64,000 nt of DNA from Hepsetus odoe. Taxonomy: Eukaryota; Chordata; Actinopteri; Characiformes; Hepsetidae. The notes under the pieces were generated by a model. The model was not told where the DNA came from. It worked only from the letters and a program-made list of their open reading frames with translations, and did not search any database. The position numbers and the translations under genes are program-made. Shown here piece after piece: positions 26,001-31,605 of the stretch; position 1 is the first letter of the stretch, and each line of letters begins with the position of its first letter. The stretch covers positions 24,623,741 through 24,687,740 of the forward strand of contig CM029367.1 in assembly GCA_017165825.1 (NCBI GenBank), written 5' to 3'.

Positions 26001-26174
26001 CCAGCGGACTACGACGATTTCGTGAACATCATCCGGAGCGCCCGTGGGGCCTTTTGCCTGACTCCGGTGGGCATGATGCAGTTCAATGACATCCTGCAGA
26101 ACCTGAAGAGAGGGAAGCAGACCAAGGAGCTGTGGCAGCGGATCTCACTGGAGATGGCTACATTCTCACCCTGA
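446..26174 (+). CDS. zswim8: zswim8, SWIM-type zinc finger protein 8 (26 exons, 5' end missing)
   Basis: Joined exons give 1,872 codons plus TGA with no frame break; each splice phase matches the next exon. The product is recognised as ZSWIM8 from near-identical blocks shared with the mammalian protein, such as FHLSATVV, CSCTCGAGAKWCAHVV, YLISELPQQILPTAQ, SSEDSSLEPDLAE, MASIDSSAPETTSDSSPT and the C-terminus ELWQRISLEMATFSP. The family protein is the substrate receptor of a Cullin-RING ligase (Elongin B/C, CUL3) that ubiquitinates Argonaute in target-directed microRNA degradation. The SWIM finger (CxC...CxH) is at in-window residues 116-129. Residues about 440-745 and 1,035-1,250 are Ser/Gly-rich and probably disordered. 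The human protein is about 1,840 residues, so roughly 70 N-terminal residues, probably one exon, lie upstream of the window. No stop or frameshift suggests decay. Individual exons are listed separately. Confidence 0.96.
833..927 (+). CDS. zswim8: zswim8 exon B
   Basis: Reads LYSCLANGSPDEFQRGEQLY then RVRAVKDPLQI. Acceptor cactgcag at 832, donor gtgaga at 928. It links exon A to the SWIM exon with a split Gly codon. Confidence 0.95.
928..4074 (+). other. zswim8 intron 2
   Basis: 3.1-kb intron with no coding exon recognised. It is AT-rich except for a GC-rich patch around 3,290-3,540 that includes a hairpin, listed separately. Confidence 0.8.
3492..3539 (+). other. Compact two-stem hairpin in intron 2
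   Basis: TGGCCAGAGG (3,492-3,501) is the exact reverse complement of 3,530-3,539, and CACTGG (3,504-3,509) of CCAGTG (3,517-3,522). The loop is ctgcagt, with asymmetric internal loops of 2 and 7 nt. Sixteen perfect pairs in 48 nt. Its function, if any, is unknown; it is short for a microRNA precursor. Confidence 0.6.
4075..4247 (+). CDS. zswim8: zswim8 exon C, SWIM zinc finger
   Basis: Encodes FHLSATVVS...KGAYNVAVMFDRC and then the SWIM zinc finger. Zinc ligands by pattern are C116, C118, C127 and H129 (codons at 4173, 4179, 4206 and 4212), separated by TCGAGAKW. SWIM domains bind zinc and mediate DNA or protein contacts; in ZSWIM8 this part is needed for the ligase receptor function. Acceptor tatgcag, donor gtgagt. 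Confidence 0.96.
4280..4454 (+). mobile_element. SINE-A copy (tRNA-derived head, L2-like tail)
   Basis: Has a box-B-like gttcgaatccc, a central accactgggtccctgagc core and the tail gctctggataagagcgtctg ending in aaatgtaaatg. Same family as 16,210, 49,188 and (reversed) 32,772. The tail is the type shared with L2 LINEs, implying L2 machinery moved it. Confidence 0.85.
4455..7846 (+). other. Rest of zswim8 intron 3
   Basis: AT-rich, with a T run at 5,099-5,120 and a short AAAT repeat near 6,255-6,276. No coding exon or recognisable element seen. Confidence 0.75.
7847..7954 (+). CDS. zswim8: zswim8 exon D
   Basis: Thirty-six codons, ASAVCLRAPVSESLSRLQRD then QLQKFAQYLISELPQQ; phase 0 at both ends. 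Acceptor ttaaag, donor gtgtgt. Confidence 0.94.
7955..8612 (+). other. zswim8 intron 4
   Basis: AT-rich intron between exons D and E. Nothing recognised. Confidence 0.75.
8613..8694 (+). CDS. zswim8: zswim8 exon E
   Basis: ILPTAQRLLDELLSSQSTAI then NTVCGAP, ending in a split Asp codon. Acceptor tcaccag, donor gtatgg. Confidence 0.94.
8695..9198 (+). other. zswim8 intron 5
   Basis: No feature seen other than splice sites. Confidence 0.75.
9199..9319 (+). CDS. zswim8: zswim8 exon F
   Basis: PTAGPSASDQSTWYLDESTL through HKFCGPSPVVF; highly conserved with the mammalian protein. Acceptor cttacag, donor gtatga. Confidence 0.94.
9320..10058 (+). other. zswim8 intron 6
   Basis: AT-rich with no element recognised; ends in a long T-rich polypyrimidine tract before exon G. 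Confidence 0.75.
10059..10260 (+). CDS. zswim8: zswim8 exon G
   Basis: DVNSMYLSSTEPPAAAEWAC through LEILTEQCLTYEQ; phase 0 end. Acceptor follows a T-rich tract (tttctcag), donor gtatag. Confidence 0.94.
10425..10600 (+). CDS. zswim8: zswim8 exon H
   Basis: IIGWWYSVRTSASHSSASGH through VLWRLAVLDPTMSPQ. Acceptor ctttttag, donor gtgagg. Confidence 0.94.
10875..12006 (+). CDS. zswim8: zswim8 exon I, large low-complexity exon (1,132 nt)
   Basis: The longest exon. It starts with a folded-type block (RLELAAQLKQWHLKVIEIVK ... AVESCYFNWEVAYPLPGITY) and then becomes a Gly/Ser/Lys-rich, probably disordered region. The conserved island SSEDSSLEPDLAELSLDD followed by SLALGAEAS sits inside it (about 11,491-11,574). 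The exon ends in an acidic stretch, GEDDYQ. The disordered part is where this copy differs most from mammals, with fish-specific Ser/Thr and Gly-rich sequence. Donor CAG|gtatgg. Confidence 0.95.
12007..12329 (+). other. zswim8 intron 9
   Basis: Short intron after the large exon; contains a small G-rich run (gggggcgggggggaag) near 12,224. Confidence 0.75.
12330..12452 (+). CDS. zswim8: zswim8 exon J
   Basis: AYYLSAASEEGAERGVPDNN through PDIFAGIKPLEQEGRME; acidic, phase 0. Acceptor ctattag, donor gtgaag. Confidence 0.93.
12564..12695 (+). CDS. zswim8: zswim8 exon K
   Basis: ILFACAEALYAHGYSNEACR then LSVELARDLLANPPDLKVEQ; helical repeat-like sequence. Donor gtacct. Confidence 0.94.
12934..13113 (+). 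CDS. zswim8: zswim8 exon L
   Basis: GKKSKVSTSRQTQVATNTLS through LELQRPPASTKALE; phase 0. Acceptor tttattag, donor gtacac. Confidence 0.94.
13297..13480 (+). CDS. zswim8: zswim8 exon M
   Basis: VKLAYQESEVVALLKKIPLG through YRPVLPLMLASFIFDVLCTP. Donor gtgagt. Confidence 0.94.
13481..13885 (+). other. zswim8 intron 13
   Basis: AT-rich; nothing recognised. Confidence 0.75.
13886..13984 (+). CDS. zswim8: zswim8 exon N
   Basis: VSPTGSRPPSRNRNNEMPGD then EELGFDAAVAAL. Acceptor gcattag, donor gtaggt. Confidence 0.93.
14091..14215 (+). CDS. zswim8: zswim8 exon O
   Basis: MKTTVSEAEHPLLCEGTRRE through LALMITYKDDQSKLKK; almost invariant in the family. Acceptor cacatag, donor gtacgt. Confidence 0.94.
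14216..14600 (+). other. zswim8 intron 15
   Basis: AT-rich with a small AAT-type repeat near 14,349-14,385. No gene. Confidence 0.75.
14601..14895 (+). CDS. zswim8: zswim8 exon P
   Basis: ILDKLLDRESQTHKPQTLSS followed by a Gly/Ser/Thr/His-rich linker (KPAAGSQKSPSKHTSHGTGG onward). Acceptor ctccgcag, donor gtaatc. Confidence 0.93.
14896..15249 (+). other. zswim8 intron 16
   Basis: No coding or repeat feature recognised. Confidence 0.75.
15250..15402 (+). CDS. zswim8: zswim8 exon Q
   Basis: TAQSSSCEQQNEMAPFKPEG then TVPSRLALGGRGAYGTRCWG and a basic PVRQKKKHT tail. Acceptor ttggcag, donor gtaaag. Confidence 0.93.
15563..15785 (+). CDS. zswim8: zswim8 exon R
   Basis: MASIDSSAPETTSDSSPTLS, WGRGQDSDSISSSSSDSLGS and a Ser/Gly tract ending AKSTDTS. 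Strongly conserved poly-Ser segment. Acceptor ccttag, donor gtgatt before the 3.5-kb intron 18. Confidence 0.94.
15786..16209 (+). other. zswim8 intron 18, unique part
   Basis: Non-repetitive AT-rich start of the large intron before the block of transposable elements. Confidence 0.7.
16210..16402 (+). mobile_element. SINE-A copy in zswim8 intron 18
   Basis: Starts with a tRNA-like head carrying a box A-like tggtctagtggtaggg, then the accactgggttcctgagcaa core, and ends with the L2-type tail ctctggataagagcgtctga and aaatgtaaatg. Fairly complete copy. Confidence 0.88.
16486..17330 (-). mobile_element. L2-like LINE remnant, reverse transcriptase part
   Basis: Read on the minus strand it gives LLDLSAASYTVNQQIL, IGVPQGSFLGPLLF and YHCYADDIQL. 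These are the reverse-transcriptase blocks of an L2/CR1-type LINE; the catalytic YADD is at 16,942-16,953. They are followed by LSSHIVYLPRSCRHLLFNIQ and QLLVHSLVISKLHYC. The frame changes between blocks, and a TA microsatellite has expanded inside the domain, so it is dead. The upstream half appears at 18,586-19,140 beyond a Tc1 insertion. Confidence 0.85.
17005..17050. repeat. (TA)n microsatellite
   Basis: About 23 TA units inside the LINE reverse-transcriptase remnant, translating as Tyr-Ile repeats on the minus strand. Confidence 0.97.
17331..18533 (-). mobile_element. Tc1-like DNA transposon, internally deleted
   Basis: The minus strand reads transposase pieces such as HVLWSDETKMNLFGSDGVKR, VKHGGGSVMVWG and a start MAPHGKEFSL at 18,173 that meets a stop at codon 12. 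The right end finishes ctcacttttgtgagatactg at 18,533, followed by TA. The same ggtgtactcacttttgt motif recurs at 18,331 and 18,508, the IR/DR layout of Sleeping Beauty-type elements. The left inverted repeat is eroded: homology starts about 17,334 (acatttttgtaaatatt). Compared with full-length relatives (about 1.6 kb, from memory) it lacks internal blocks. It interrupts an L2-like LINE. Confidence 0.88.
18534..18585 (+). mobile_element. Detached L2/SINE-A type tail fragment
   Basis: Contains agtcactttggataagagca and a terminal aaatgtaaatgtaa like the SINE-A tails. It sits directly at the Tc1 right end and is opposite in orientation to the L2 body around it. Confidence 0.65.
18586..19140 (-). 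mobile_element. L2-like LINE remnant, upstream (endonuclease/linker) part
   Basis: The minus strand reads LSDHHLLSFTF, which resembles the end of an L2 endonuclease domain, and farther on NPRKLFTIS, typical of the linker before the reverse transcriptase. It has the same orientation as the RT fragment at 16,486-17,330, so the two are inferred to be one element split by the Tc1 insertion. Stops and frame changes throughout. Confidence 0.65.
19285..19574 (+). CDS. zswim8: zswim8 exon S
   Basis: YKGRRPECHAPHVPNQPSEA, AAHFYFELAKTVLVKAGGNS and HLCAFEIGLYALGLHNFVSP through SHVSWIT. Acceptor ttacag, donor gtgagt. Confidence 0.95.
19742..19965 (+). CDS. zswim8: zswim8 exon T
   Basis: QAMEIGSAALNILVECWDGH through LSCLPHAHALNPNEIQRALV and QCKEQ. 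Acceptor tttag, donor gtacag. Confidence 0.95.
20132..20623 (+). CDS. zswim8: zswim8 exon U
   Basis: DNVMLEKACMAVEEAAKGGG, VYPEVLFEVAHQWYWLYEQT, then a Gly/Ala/Val-rich stretch (VAAVTASVTAAAVVPVISVG) and a His/Pro-rich end (HQLPHVPRPTVFPV). Donor CAA|gtaaga. Confidence 0.95.
20624..21360 (+). other. zswim8 intron 21, main part
   Basis: AT-rich non-coding sequence; nothing recognised until the LINE-like tail at 21,370. Confidence 0.7.
21370..21443 (+). mobile_element. LINE 3'-tail-like fragment
   Basis: Holds gtacagcaccttggtgacta and gtgctgtataaataaagaaa, the kind of terminal sequence found at 3' ends of teleost non-LTR elements. Only the tail is recognisable. Confidence 0.5.
21501..21681 (+). 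CDS. zswim8: zswim8 exon V
   Basis: GMHPAFIGAQYPFSVASGPH through VPSMTQIAVHPYHTAEAPLP; Pro-rich linker. Acceptor ctcccag, donor gtgagg. Confidence 0.93.
21682..22367 (+). other. zswim8 intron 22
   Basis: AT-rich; nothing recognised besides splice sites. Confidence 0.75.
22368..22541 (+). CDS. zswim8: zswim8 exon W (tandem TAGTAG acceptor)
   Basis: GGVHSGSTIQAIQGTSLPGL through GLHYLHSAYRV. The acceptor is a NAGNAG-type tandem (tttagtag). Use of the first AG starts the exon at 22,368, and the second at 22,371; both keep frame and differ by one residue. Donor gtaaga. Confidence 0.92.
22542..22870 (+). other. zswim8 intron 23
   Basis: No feature recognised. Confidence 0.75.
22871..22990 (+). 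CDS. zswim8: zswim8 exon X
   Basis: MLALEMLGRRAHNDHPNNFS then RSPPYTEDVKWLLSLAARL. Acceptor catgcag, donor gtaact. Confidence 0.95.
22991..23644 (+). other. zswim8 intron 24
   Basis: Contains a pyrimidine-rich stretch near 23,069-23,130; otherwise nothing recognised. Confidence 0.75.
23645..23823 (+). CDS. zswim8: zswim8 exon Y
   Basis: VNYVYQFCVGAAKGVLSPFV through HQLVQRCQQAYLQ; phase 0 end. Acceptor ccccag, donor gtattt. Confidence 0.95.
24043..24285 (-). mobile_element. SINE-B copy 1 (tRNA-derived, minus strand)
   Basis: On the minus strand the copy begins with a tRNA-like head and runs through a ccttgagcaaggtaccgtcc core to an end complementary to aagtgaaagtgacaaccctt. Lies in zswim8 intron 25. 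Confidence 0.85.
24786..25014 (-). mobile_element. SINE-B copy 2 (minus strand)
   Basis: Same family and orientation as the copy 500 bp upstream. The head reads on the minus strand as gcagtggcttagtggttaga, and the distal end is complementary to gtgaagtgaaagtgaccatg. Confidence 0.85.
25015..25970 (+). other. Rest of zswim8 intron 25
   Basis: AT-rich, no element or exon recognised; ends in the acceptor of the last exon. Confidence 0.7.
25971..26174 (+). CDS. zswim8: zswim8 last coding exon with stop
   Basis: YIHHRLIHLTPADYDDFVNI through MMQFNDILQNLKRGKQTKEL and WQRISLEMATFSP, then TGA at 26,172-26,174. Acceptor ttttcacag. GC content is higher than in the flanking introns. Confidence 0.96.
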   Translation, partial: YIHHRLIHLTPADYDDFVNIIRSARGAFCLTPVGMMQFNDILQNLKRGKQTKELWQRISLEMATFSP

Positions 26175-26730
26175 GCGCTCCACACACCAGCTGGGACTCA
26201 ACCACAGCTTTGAGCTGGAGCCCAGTCTGTCCCCACAGACCATTTACCAAGTCACATCCTGCACAAGCCCATCACAGGCAGCACAATCAGTCCACCTCTT
26301 GGCTCTGGAACCTCCAGGATGGTTACCAGTGTGCAGACCTGCACAGTCGCCAAGGCATGGGAGTAATTCAAGTCTAAAGGGTTCCTTCCCTTATTGAGTT
26401 GTCTAGTTTTTGTGTGCCGTCAAATAACTTATGACTAGTGTTTATCCTCAGAATCTGTCCTTTTGCCCTTTTCATTGAACGATGTTGATGCCCTGTCCTC
26501 TCCCCTCCAGTTTTTAGATGGTTGTTGAAATTCAGAGTTTTGTTTTTTCTTTGTTTGCATTTGTTTTCTTGATGTCTGTTTGTTCAAATTTGAGTGAAGC
26601 CACTATATGTCAGACTCATACTGCAACATTCCTCTGCCTTGGGGGAGTGAGCCTCCACCGGTCATGAAAGATTTCCACTTTGGATATTTACACCGTGTAT
26701 AAACGAGGGAAAAAAAAGTTTGTTAAAAGA

Positions 26731-26736
26731 ATTAAA
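26731..26736 (+). terminator. Possible proximal poly(A) signal (ATTAAA)
   Basis: The common variant ATTAAA in an AT-rich context. Use would shorten the 3' UTR by about 0.8 kb and remove the T/C tract. Confidence 0.35.
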
Positions 26737-27539
26737 CAGACATTTAATATGAAACAATAATCTGAGTACGGGTGAGGATTCTTCTATGTTTTGTTTATTC
26801 TTTGTTTTTTGATATTTTGTATAGTATGGTATGTCTGCAGAGAGCGGTTTGAGGAATGAGAGTGTTACGTGAATGTGAAGTGACTGCTATGTGAGTTCCA
26901 GTTAGCTGTAAGTGGCAGGATCTTGAGCTGTTGGAACGCAGAAGTCTGGCTGGACCAGAATTTTTTCTAAAATAACTTTTACGTTTTAAAAAGTTCTGTG
27001 ACATATTTACTGCCAGCTGGGCACGCTCTTTTTTTTTTTTTTTTTTTCTTTTTTTTTTTTTTCTTCCCCCCCCCCCCCTTTTTTTCGCTCCCATTTGTCA
27101 ATCTTTAAATCCTAAATATTTGGGGATTTTTCTGTTGACGAGTACATATTACCAGCAAGTATTTTTCCAGACACCTTCAAAAACAGTATTCTCTTAAACA
27201 GATCTGTCTTTCTGTGTCTCTTGATGTTCTTCTCTTTCTGTCTTGCTGTTTTGTTTTTACACTCAGCTTAGCTGGCAGGTGGTCCGTCAAAGGCTTTGTG
27301 TTCCACTCTTAAGTTCGGCGCTAGCTGTGGAGCTCACTAGTAGGGAGTGACTGTGTAGAAAATGTACTGTGATATTTTTGTATTCTTCAAAGTGTAGCTT
27401 GGTTCGGAAAAAGATATATATAAAAATATATATGAATATATAAACTGTGCTGATTGCAAAAGGCTGTAATCTAGACTAAAGAAGGAAAAAAAAACTAAAA
27501 ATGATACAAAAAGCAATATTGAAAATGTAGAGTTTACTT

Positions 27540-27545
27540 AATAAA
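27540..27545 (+). terminator. Canonical polyadenylation signal of zswim8
   Basis: AATAAA followed by a GU-rich downstream element about 25 bases later. This is the best end point for the transcript. Confidence 0.75.
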
Positions 27546-27910
27546 GATAACTCAAAACACTAAGTCTGTGGTTTTTCTTAAATCTTTATACGATTTTGAG
27601 CTTTTCATCCCAAATGAAATCTTTTCCATGTAGAAAAGATTGTAAATTAAAACACAAGAACTAAGGCAAGAAGAATTTCATTCAGTCTAAAGTTGAAAGA
27701 TTAAGATGCTTGGCCGTTTGGTTTTTGAACAGAAATATAAAAGATAAAGGATTATATGTTATAGAACCAAAAGCGAATGTTTTGAAAGTGAATTTTTAAC
27801 AGTAAAAATTAGTTTATTACTTTTTAATGAGTATCTTACAACTTCACACAGGACACATTTACTCTTCGAGTACAAGCCCTGCATCTTAAAATGATGGTTT
27901 ATTATTATTG

Positions 27911-28130
27911 AAATGAAAGTGACTATTTGTCGACACAGAACACAGTGAAACTACAAAATGCATCCTCTGTATTTAACCCACACACACCGTGCAGCAGGGG
28001 GGGCCATATCCAGCACCTGGGGAGCAGTGATGGGGACTGTACCTTGCTCAAGGGTTTCTGAGGCAGGCATTCAAATTGGTCCAGGATTTTATTTCACCTT
28101 TGGGTCTTAACCACTAGGCCACCGCTGGCC
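27911..28130 (-). mobile_element. SINE-B copy 3 (minus strand), intergenic
   Basis: Contains accttgctcaagggtttctg and an end reading ccactaggccaccgctgg, the complement of a tRNA-like box A head. Diverged relative to other copies. Confidence 0.8.
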
Positions 28131-28144
28131 TATTATTGCTGGTA

Positions 28145-28206
28145 TGAGTAATTATTAGTTGCATTATTATTATTATTGGTAGCAGTAGTAATAATAATAA
28201 TAATGA
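28145..28206. repeat. ATT/TAA-rich simple repeat
   Basis: Imperfect trinucleotide tracts (attattattatt ... taataataataa) between the SINE and the CTCF-like site. Confidence 0.85.
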
Positions 28207-28246
28207 GTAATGAAAATGAATATTAGCTGGACGCATATTTTAAATC

Positions 28247-28264
28247 CATCACCAGGGGGCGCTC
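28247..28264 (+). promoter_or_regulatory. Strong CTCF-like motif
   Basis: catcaccagggggcgctc matches all 14 core positions of the vertebrate CTCF consensus CACCAGGGGGCGCT. It lies between the zswim8 3' end and the next promoter, a typical place for a boundary. Binding is inferred only. Confidence 0.6.
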
Positions 28265-28959
28265 TGGGGTGAATTTTAAGCCTCTGGTTTTTGGTGCACT
28301 GGGACGAGCTGGACAGGCGGTGAAGGGTTTATCACTGGGATGCTCTAAAGTTCTATGTGTCTTCATTTGGGATTGTTTGAAAAGTAGGTAGGATGTTTTC
28401 AGAGGTCTCCGGCAGTTTGGTCATCACATGGTGCAGTGCTGCAGGTTGTGCTGGGTGTTAGTTCTGTGAGCACAGCTGTGTTCCAGCTGTTCGTTTAAAA
28501 ATCAGGGTCTAGCGTTAGCTCGTAATTACCGACACTGCTCAGGTAGGAACAGAAATAATCACTTTTAAATATTTCCTGTAAGCAAACAAGTCCTATATTT
28601 AAGAAGAAGAAAATTAGATATGAAAGAAAGAACATAGCACGACGTATTCCCACAGGCTGCCCCGGACGGAGCTCCTCACCTGGGACTAAAAGGAGGCGCT
28701 TTCTTCTGGAATCTTCCATTCACGGTTTTCATGCTACTGTGAGAGGGGGGGACACGGATATCTTTTTCTTACAGAGGCGCAAATGTCGTGTATAAATCAG
28801 ACCCACCCACCAGAGAAAAGGTTCTTCAAGAAGAATAAGTATCCATCTGAAAAGTTACAGAGGCATTTTCCAAACCACGCTCTTCTCATGTTTGTCCCCC
28901 CGGAGTCTCACCCCTGTTTGATGCGTTGACTTGGTTTCGTCCAGAGTTTGGGCCAGGAG

Positions 28960-29108
28960 TAGCGACCCAACATCGGCGGAGCTCTGTGAAGATGGCGGCC
29001 GTGCGGACGATGCTGTCAACAAGACTTTGAATGTGGCTGTTTTTTGAGGAACCCGGCCGCCTCTCGGGTGTTTGTTTTGGATAGCGGCACTGGAGGCGAG
29101 CTCTGCGG
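28960..29108 (+). other. Putative non-coding first exon of the downstream gene
   Basis: Ends in a near-perfect donor (gcgg|gtgagtagag) at 29,108/29,109 within the CpG island. The start is approximate, set a little before the YY1-type motif. The only plus-strand ATG ORF is a 12-codon one (28,992-29,030), so the exon is probably 5' UTR. Identity unknown. In mammals NDST2 neighbours ZSWIM8, but there it is on the opposite strand, so orthology is not claimed. Confidence 0.5.
28992..29030 (+). CDS. Short upstream ORF (12 codons) at the YY1-type motif
   Basis: ATG lies inside AAGATGGCGGCC and reads MAAVRTMLSTRL then TGA. It is probably an upstream ORF in a leader rather than a protein gene, and may lower translation of the main ORF. 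Confidence 0.3.
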   Translation: MAAVRTMLSTRL

Positions 29109-29830
29109 GTGAGTAGAGTTTGTAAACCCCGTCCTTTAGCCACACGCGCCGCTGTTTCTGGCTCTAGCAGTGCGGCTCCGGTAGCCGGCTCGGCTAACTT
29201 GTTGTTCCCAAACCATCCGCCGTCGGATTGTCCTGATTTTTAGCCCGCTCTCAACTTCATGTGGCGCTCCAGCTCGGTCTGTCAGAGGAGGGTGAGCGTG
29301 GCCGCGTTAGAGCGGTAAATACGGGCAGAGCTGTGGCTTTAGCGGCGGATGCTCCGACTGAGATTTTGTAACGGACGCCGGTCTCGAAGCAACTTCAGCC
29401 GCGACTCCGCCAGCCTGCGCGTGCAACTCCGTTTTCTTCTTTAAAAGGCGCCTGCAACACTCGTTTACTTCCTAATGTCTTGTCTGAGCCCACCGCGCCA
29501 CTTTGCCACTTCTTTTCCGACTTTTCCTGAGGTCGGTCGAGCCTTTTTCACTGGTGGAGTTGAGCAGGAATGACCGCCAAATCCACAGCATGGCAGCCGG
29601 AGCAGCAGGTCGCGCTTTATTTACACTTCCAGGATCGGAATCCTGTTTTACCACCTGCTGAAACCCGGCGAAGGGGGATCTCGTTCATTCCTGCAGCTCA
29701 GAGCAGTTAGGGCAGTTTTTAAACTGGAACCCGGTCCTGTGTGGCTCTTCGTTTCACAGAAGTAGGAGCTGATCAGATCTGTCCCCTGGAAGTTCGTTTG
29801 ATTGACTTGATCTGCGTTACTCTCAGTCAC
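29109..29830 (+). other. Start of the putative long first intron
   Basis: CpG-rich through about 29,650, then ordinary sequence. No coding exon recognised. Confidence 0.5.
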
Positions 29831-30164
29831 AGCAAACTCCTCTCAACTCCTCTCCTCTCCTCTCCTCTCCTCTCCTCTCAACTCCTCTCCTCTCAACTCC
29901 TCTCCTCTCCTCTCAACTCCTCTCCTCTCCTCTCATCTCCTCTCCTCTCCTCTCAACTCCTCTCCTCTCAACTCCTCTCCTCTCAACTCCTCTCCTCTCA
30001 ACTCCTCTCCTCTCCTCTCCTCTCCTCTCCTCTTCTCTCCCCTCAACTCCTCTTCTCTCCTCTCCACTTCTCTCCACTTCTCTCAACTCCTCTCAACTCC
30101 TCTCCTCTCCTCTCCTCTCCCCTCAACTCCTCTTCTCTCCTCTCCTCTCCTCTCCTCTCCTGAG
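29831..30164. repeat. CTCCT / CTCAACTC minisatellite
   Basis: About 330 bp of alternating ctcctctcctctc and ctcaactcctctc units, almost pure pyrimidine on the plus strand. Reads as open frames only because the unit lacks stops. Confidence 0.95.
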
Positions 30165-31605
30165 TGTTTCAGGATCTTCTTTTCAACTCGTGGCTTTAGT
30201 TTATCCTCAGCATTCACGGCTGAGATTTATTCCCCAGCACTGACTGTGTACTTGCTGCTGATTCCTCCGAAGGAGAAAATGATTGCACTGCTTCGCCCAA
30301 CAAATCACAAATGAAAAGATCACTTTTTGGAAGAAATGTTTGCCAAACTGATCAAATGAAATGTGCAGTGATGTGATCTTTTCTTTGTATCAGTGAAACA
30401 TAAAGTGGGCTGTAGTTATTGGAGATATTAATCCAGTGTGGTGTGTCTGTCTGCCGTCAGATCTGACTGAAGTCTTCTTCATGCCCAGTGTGACTTCATT
30501 AAAGACACTTTTCCATTCGAATCGCAGATCGTCCCAACACGAGGCTTTTCCTACTGTGGGAGTTTTCTGTTCCCCGGGTTTGAGTGTTTTGGGGATGCGC
30601 TTTTCAACGCATGGGTCTGTTTTTTTTAATCCAGTGGTGTGTGGTTTTTTGCCATCAGATTTTTGAAAGTTAAAGGTCGATTAAATATGTGAAAGTTCCT
30701 TTAAGAAACCACACTTTATCCACGTACTTGCAGTCTGAGGTGGTGGAAACGCAACGTGGGTTTGGTTTATCCTCAGATGTTTTATTCCCCATTCTTAACT
30801 TTTTACTTACCTATTCGTTTCTCAGTTTTAAGAAACTTGGGTTATTAAGTAAGCTTGGATGATTAACCACTCAATATTTCGTGATCTCTTTCATTAACTG
30901 GTTGAATGAAATCTGTAATGATCTTAATGTTTCAAAATATTTCCTTTAAGCCACACTAGAATTCCTTAAAATAAGCAGGACTCGGGACACTCGGAAGGGA
31001 AATGAATGGGATAGTTGTTCAGCGCCAACTGCACTTACTTGCTTTTCACACTGGCTTTGGTTTAATAAGCTAATACATGTTATATAAGTTCAATATGTTG
31101 CATCTTTTTGGTCATGGCCCAGTGATCTTTAAAATACAAACGATTTGATCTTTATCTTAGCATAAACTATGCGCTCAGCCTCCATCTGTTCATCGCAGCT
31201 GAATTGGCTGGTTTACACTGCCAGTTCTGCTGCTCCTTACAGTCATCTGCTTATTAAACTCGTTTAGAGATGGAGAGAGGGAAGTGTGTAAAGATATGGG
31301 GGTTCATAAATTCTGAGCATGTGTATAATTGCCTTAACAATGTCCAAAGATCAATCTCCATGCTAATGACATCATGTCAGCCTCTGTCTGCCTTCTTTCT
31401 TTCAAATGTTCAGATATATAAATGCCCTGCTCTTACACAGCATTAAATACAGCAATACGGACCATATTAAACAAATATTCAGCTGACCGAAAATCCCAGG
31501 GTGTTATTTAACAGTGATTCTCAAACGGACGGTCATAAGATGTTTGTCAAAGGTGTTTAGTCCTATTTTGGCAAATCTTTGAAAAAGGTTTCTAAATATT
31601 TCTAT
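30165..31605 (+). other. Intronic or intergenic, no gene seen
   Basis: Unique AT-rich sequence. No exon or repeat recognised. Confidence 0.6.

Larger units (their letters stand above)
26175..27562 (+). other. zswim8: zswim8 3' UTR
   Basis: No further ORF follows the stop. A weak poly(A) signal ATTAAA lies at 26,731-26,736 and a canonical AATAAA at 27,540-27,545 with GT/T-rich sequence after it (tctgtggttttt), so cleavage near 27,560 is inferred. The UTR contains a long T tract passing into a C tract (about 27,029-27,086). Confidence 0.8.
28950..29450 (+). promoter_or_regulatory. CpG-island promoter of a downstream plus-strand gene
   Basis: About 500 bp markedly richer in G+C and CpG than anything nearby (for example acccggccgcctctcggg, ccgccgtcggattg, gcgtggccgcgttag). 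It contains AAGATGGCGGCC at 28,989-29,000, the YY1-type element that normally sits just after a start site in the sense direction. No TATA box is seen. Plus orientation is inferred from this motif and the donor at 29,109. Confidence 0.7.

Noticed and set aside
28855..29145. Minus-strand open frames of 85-96 codons over the CpG island
   Set aside because: GC-rich DNA is poor in stop codons. The YY1-type motif and splice donor favour the plus strand, and the translation has no recognisable domain.
29741..30163. 140-codon plus-strand open frame
   Set aside because: It is the translated CTCCT minisatellite (repeated Leu-Ser), not a gene.
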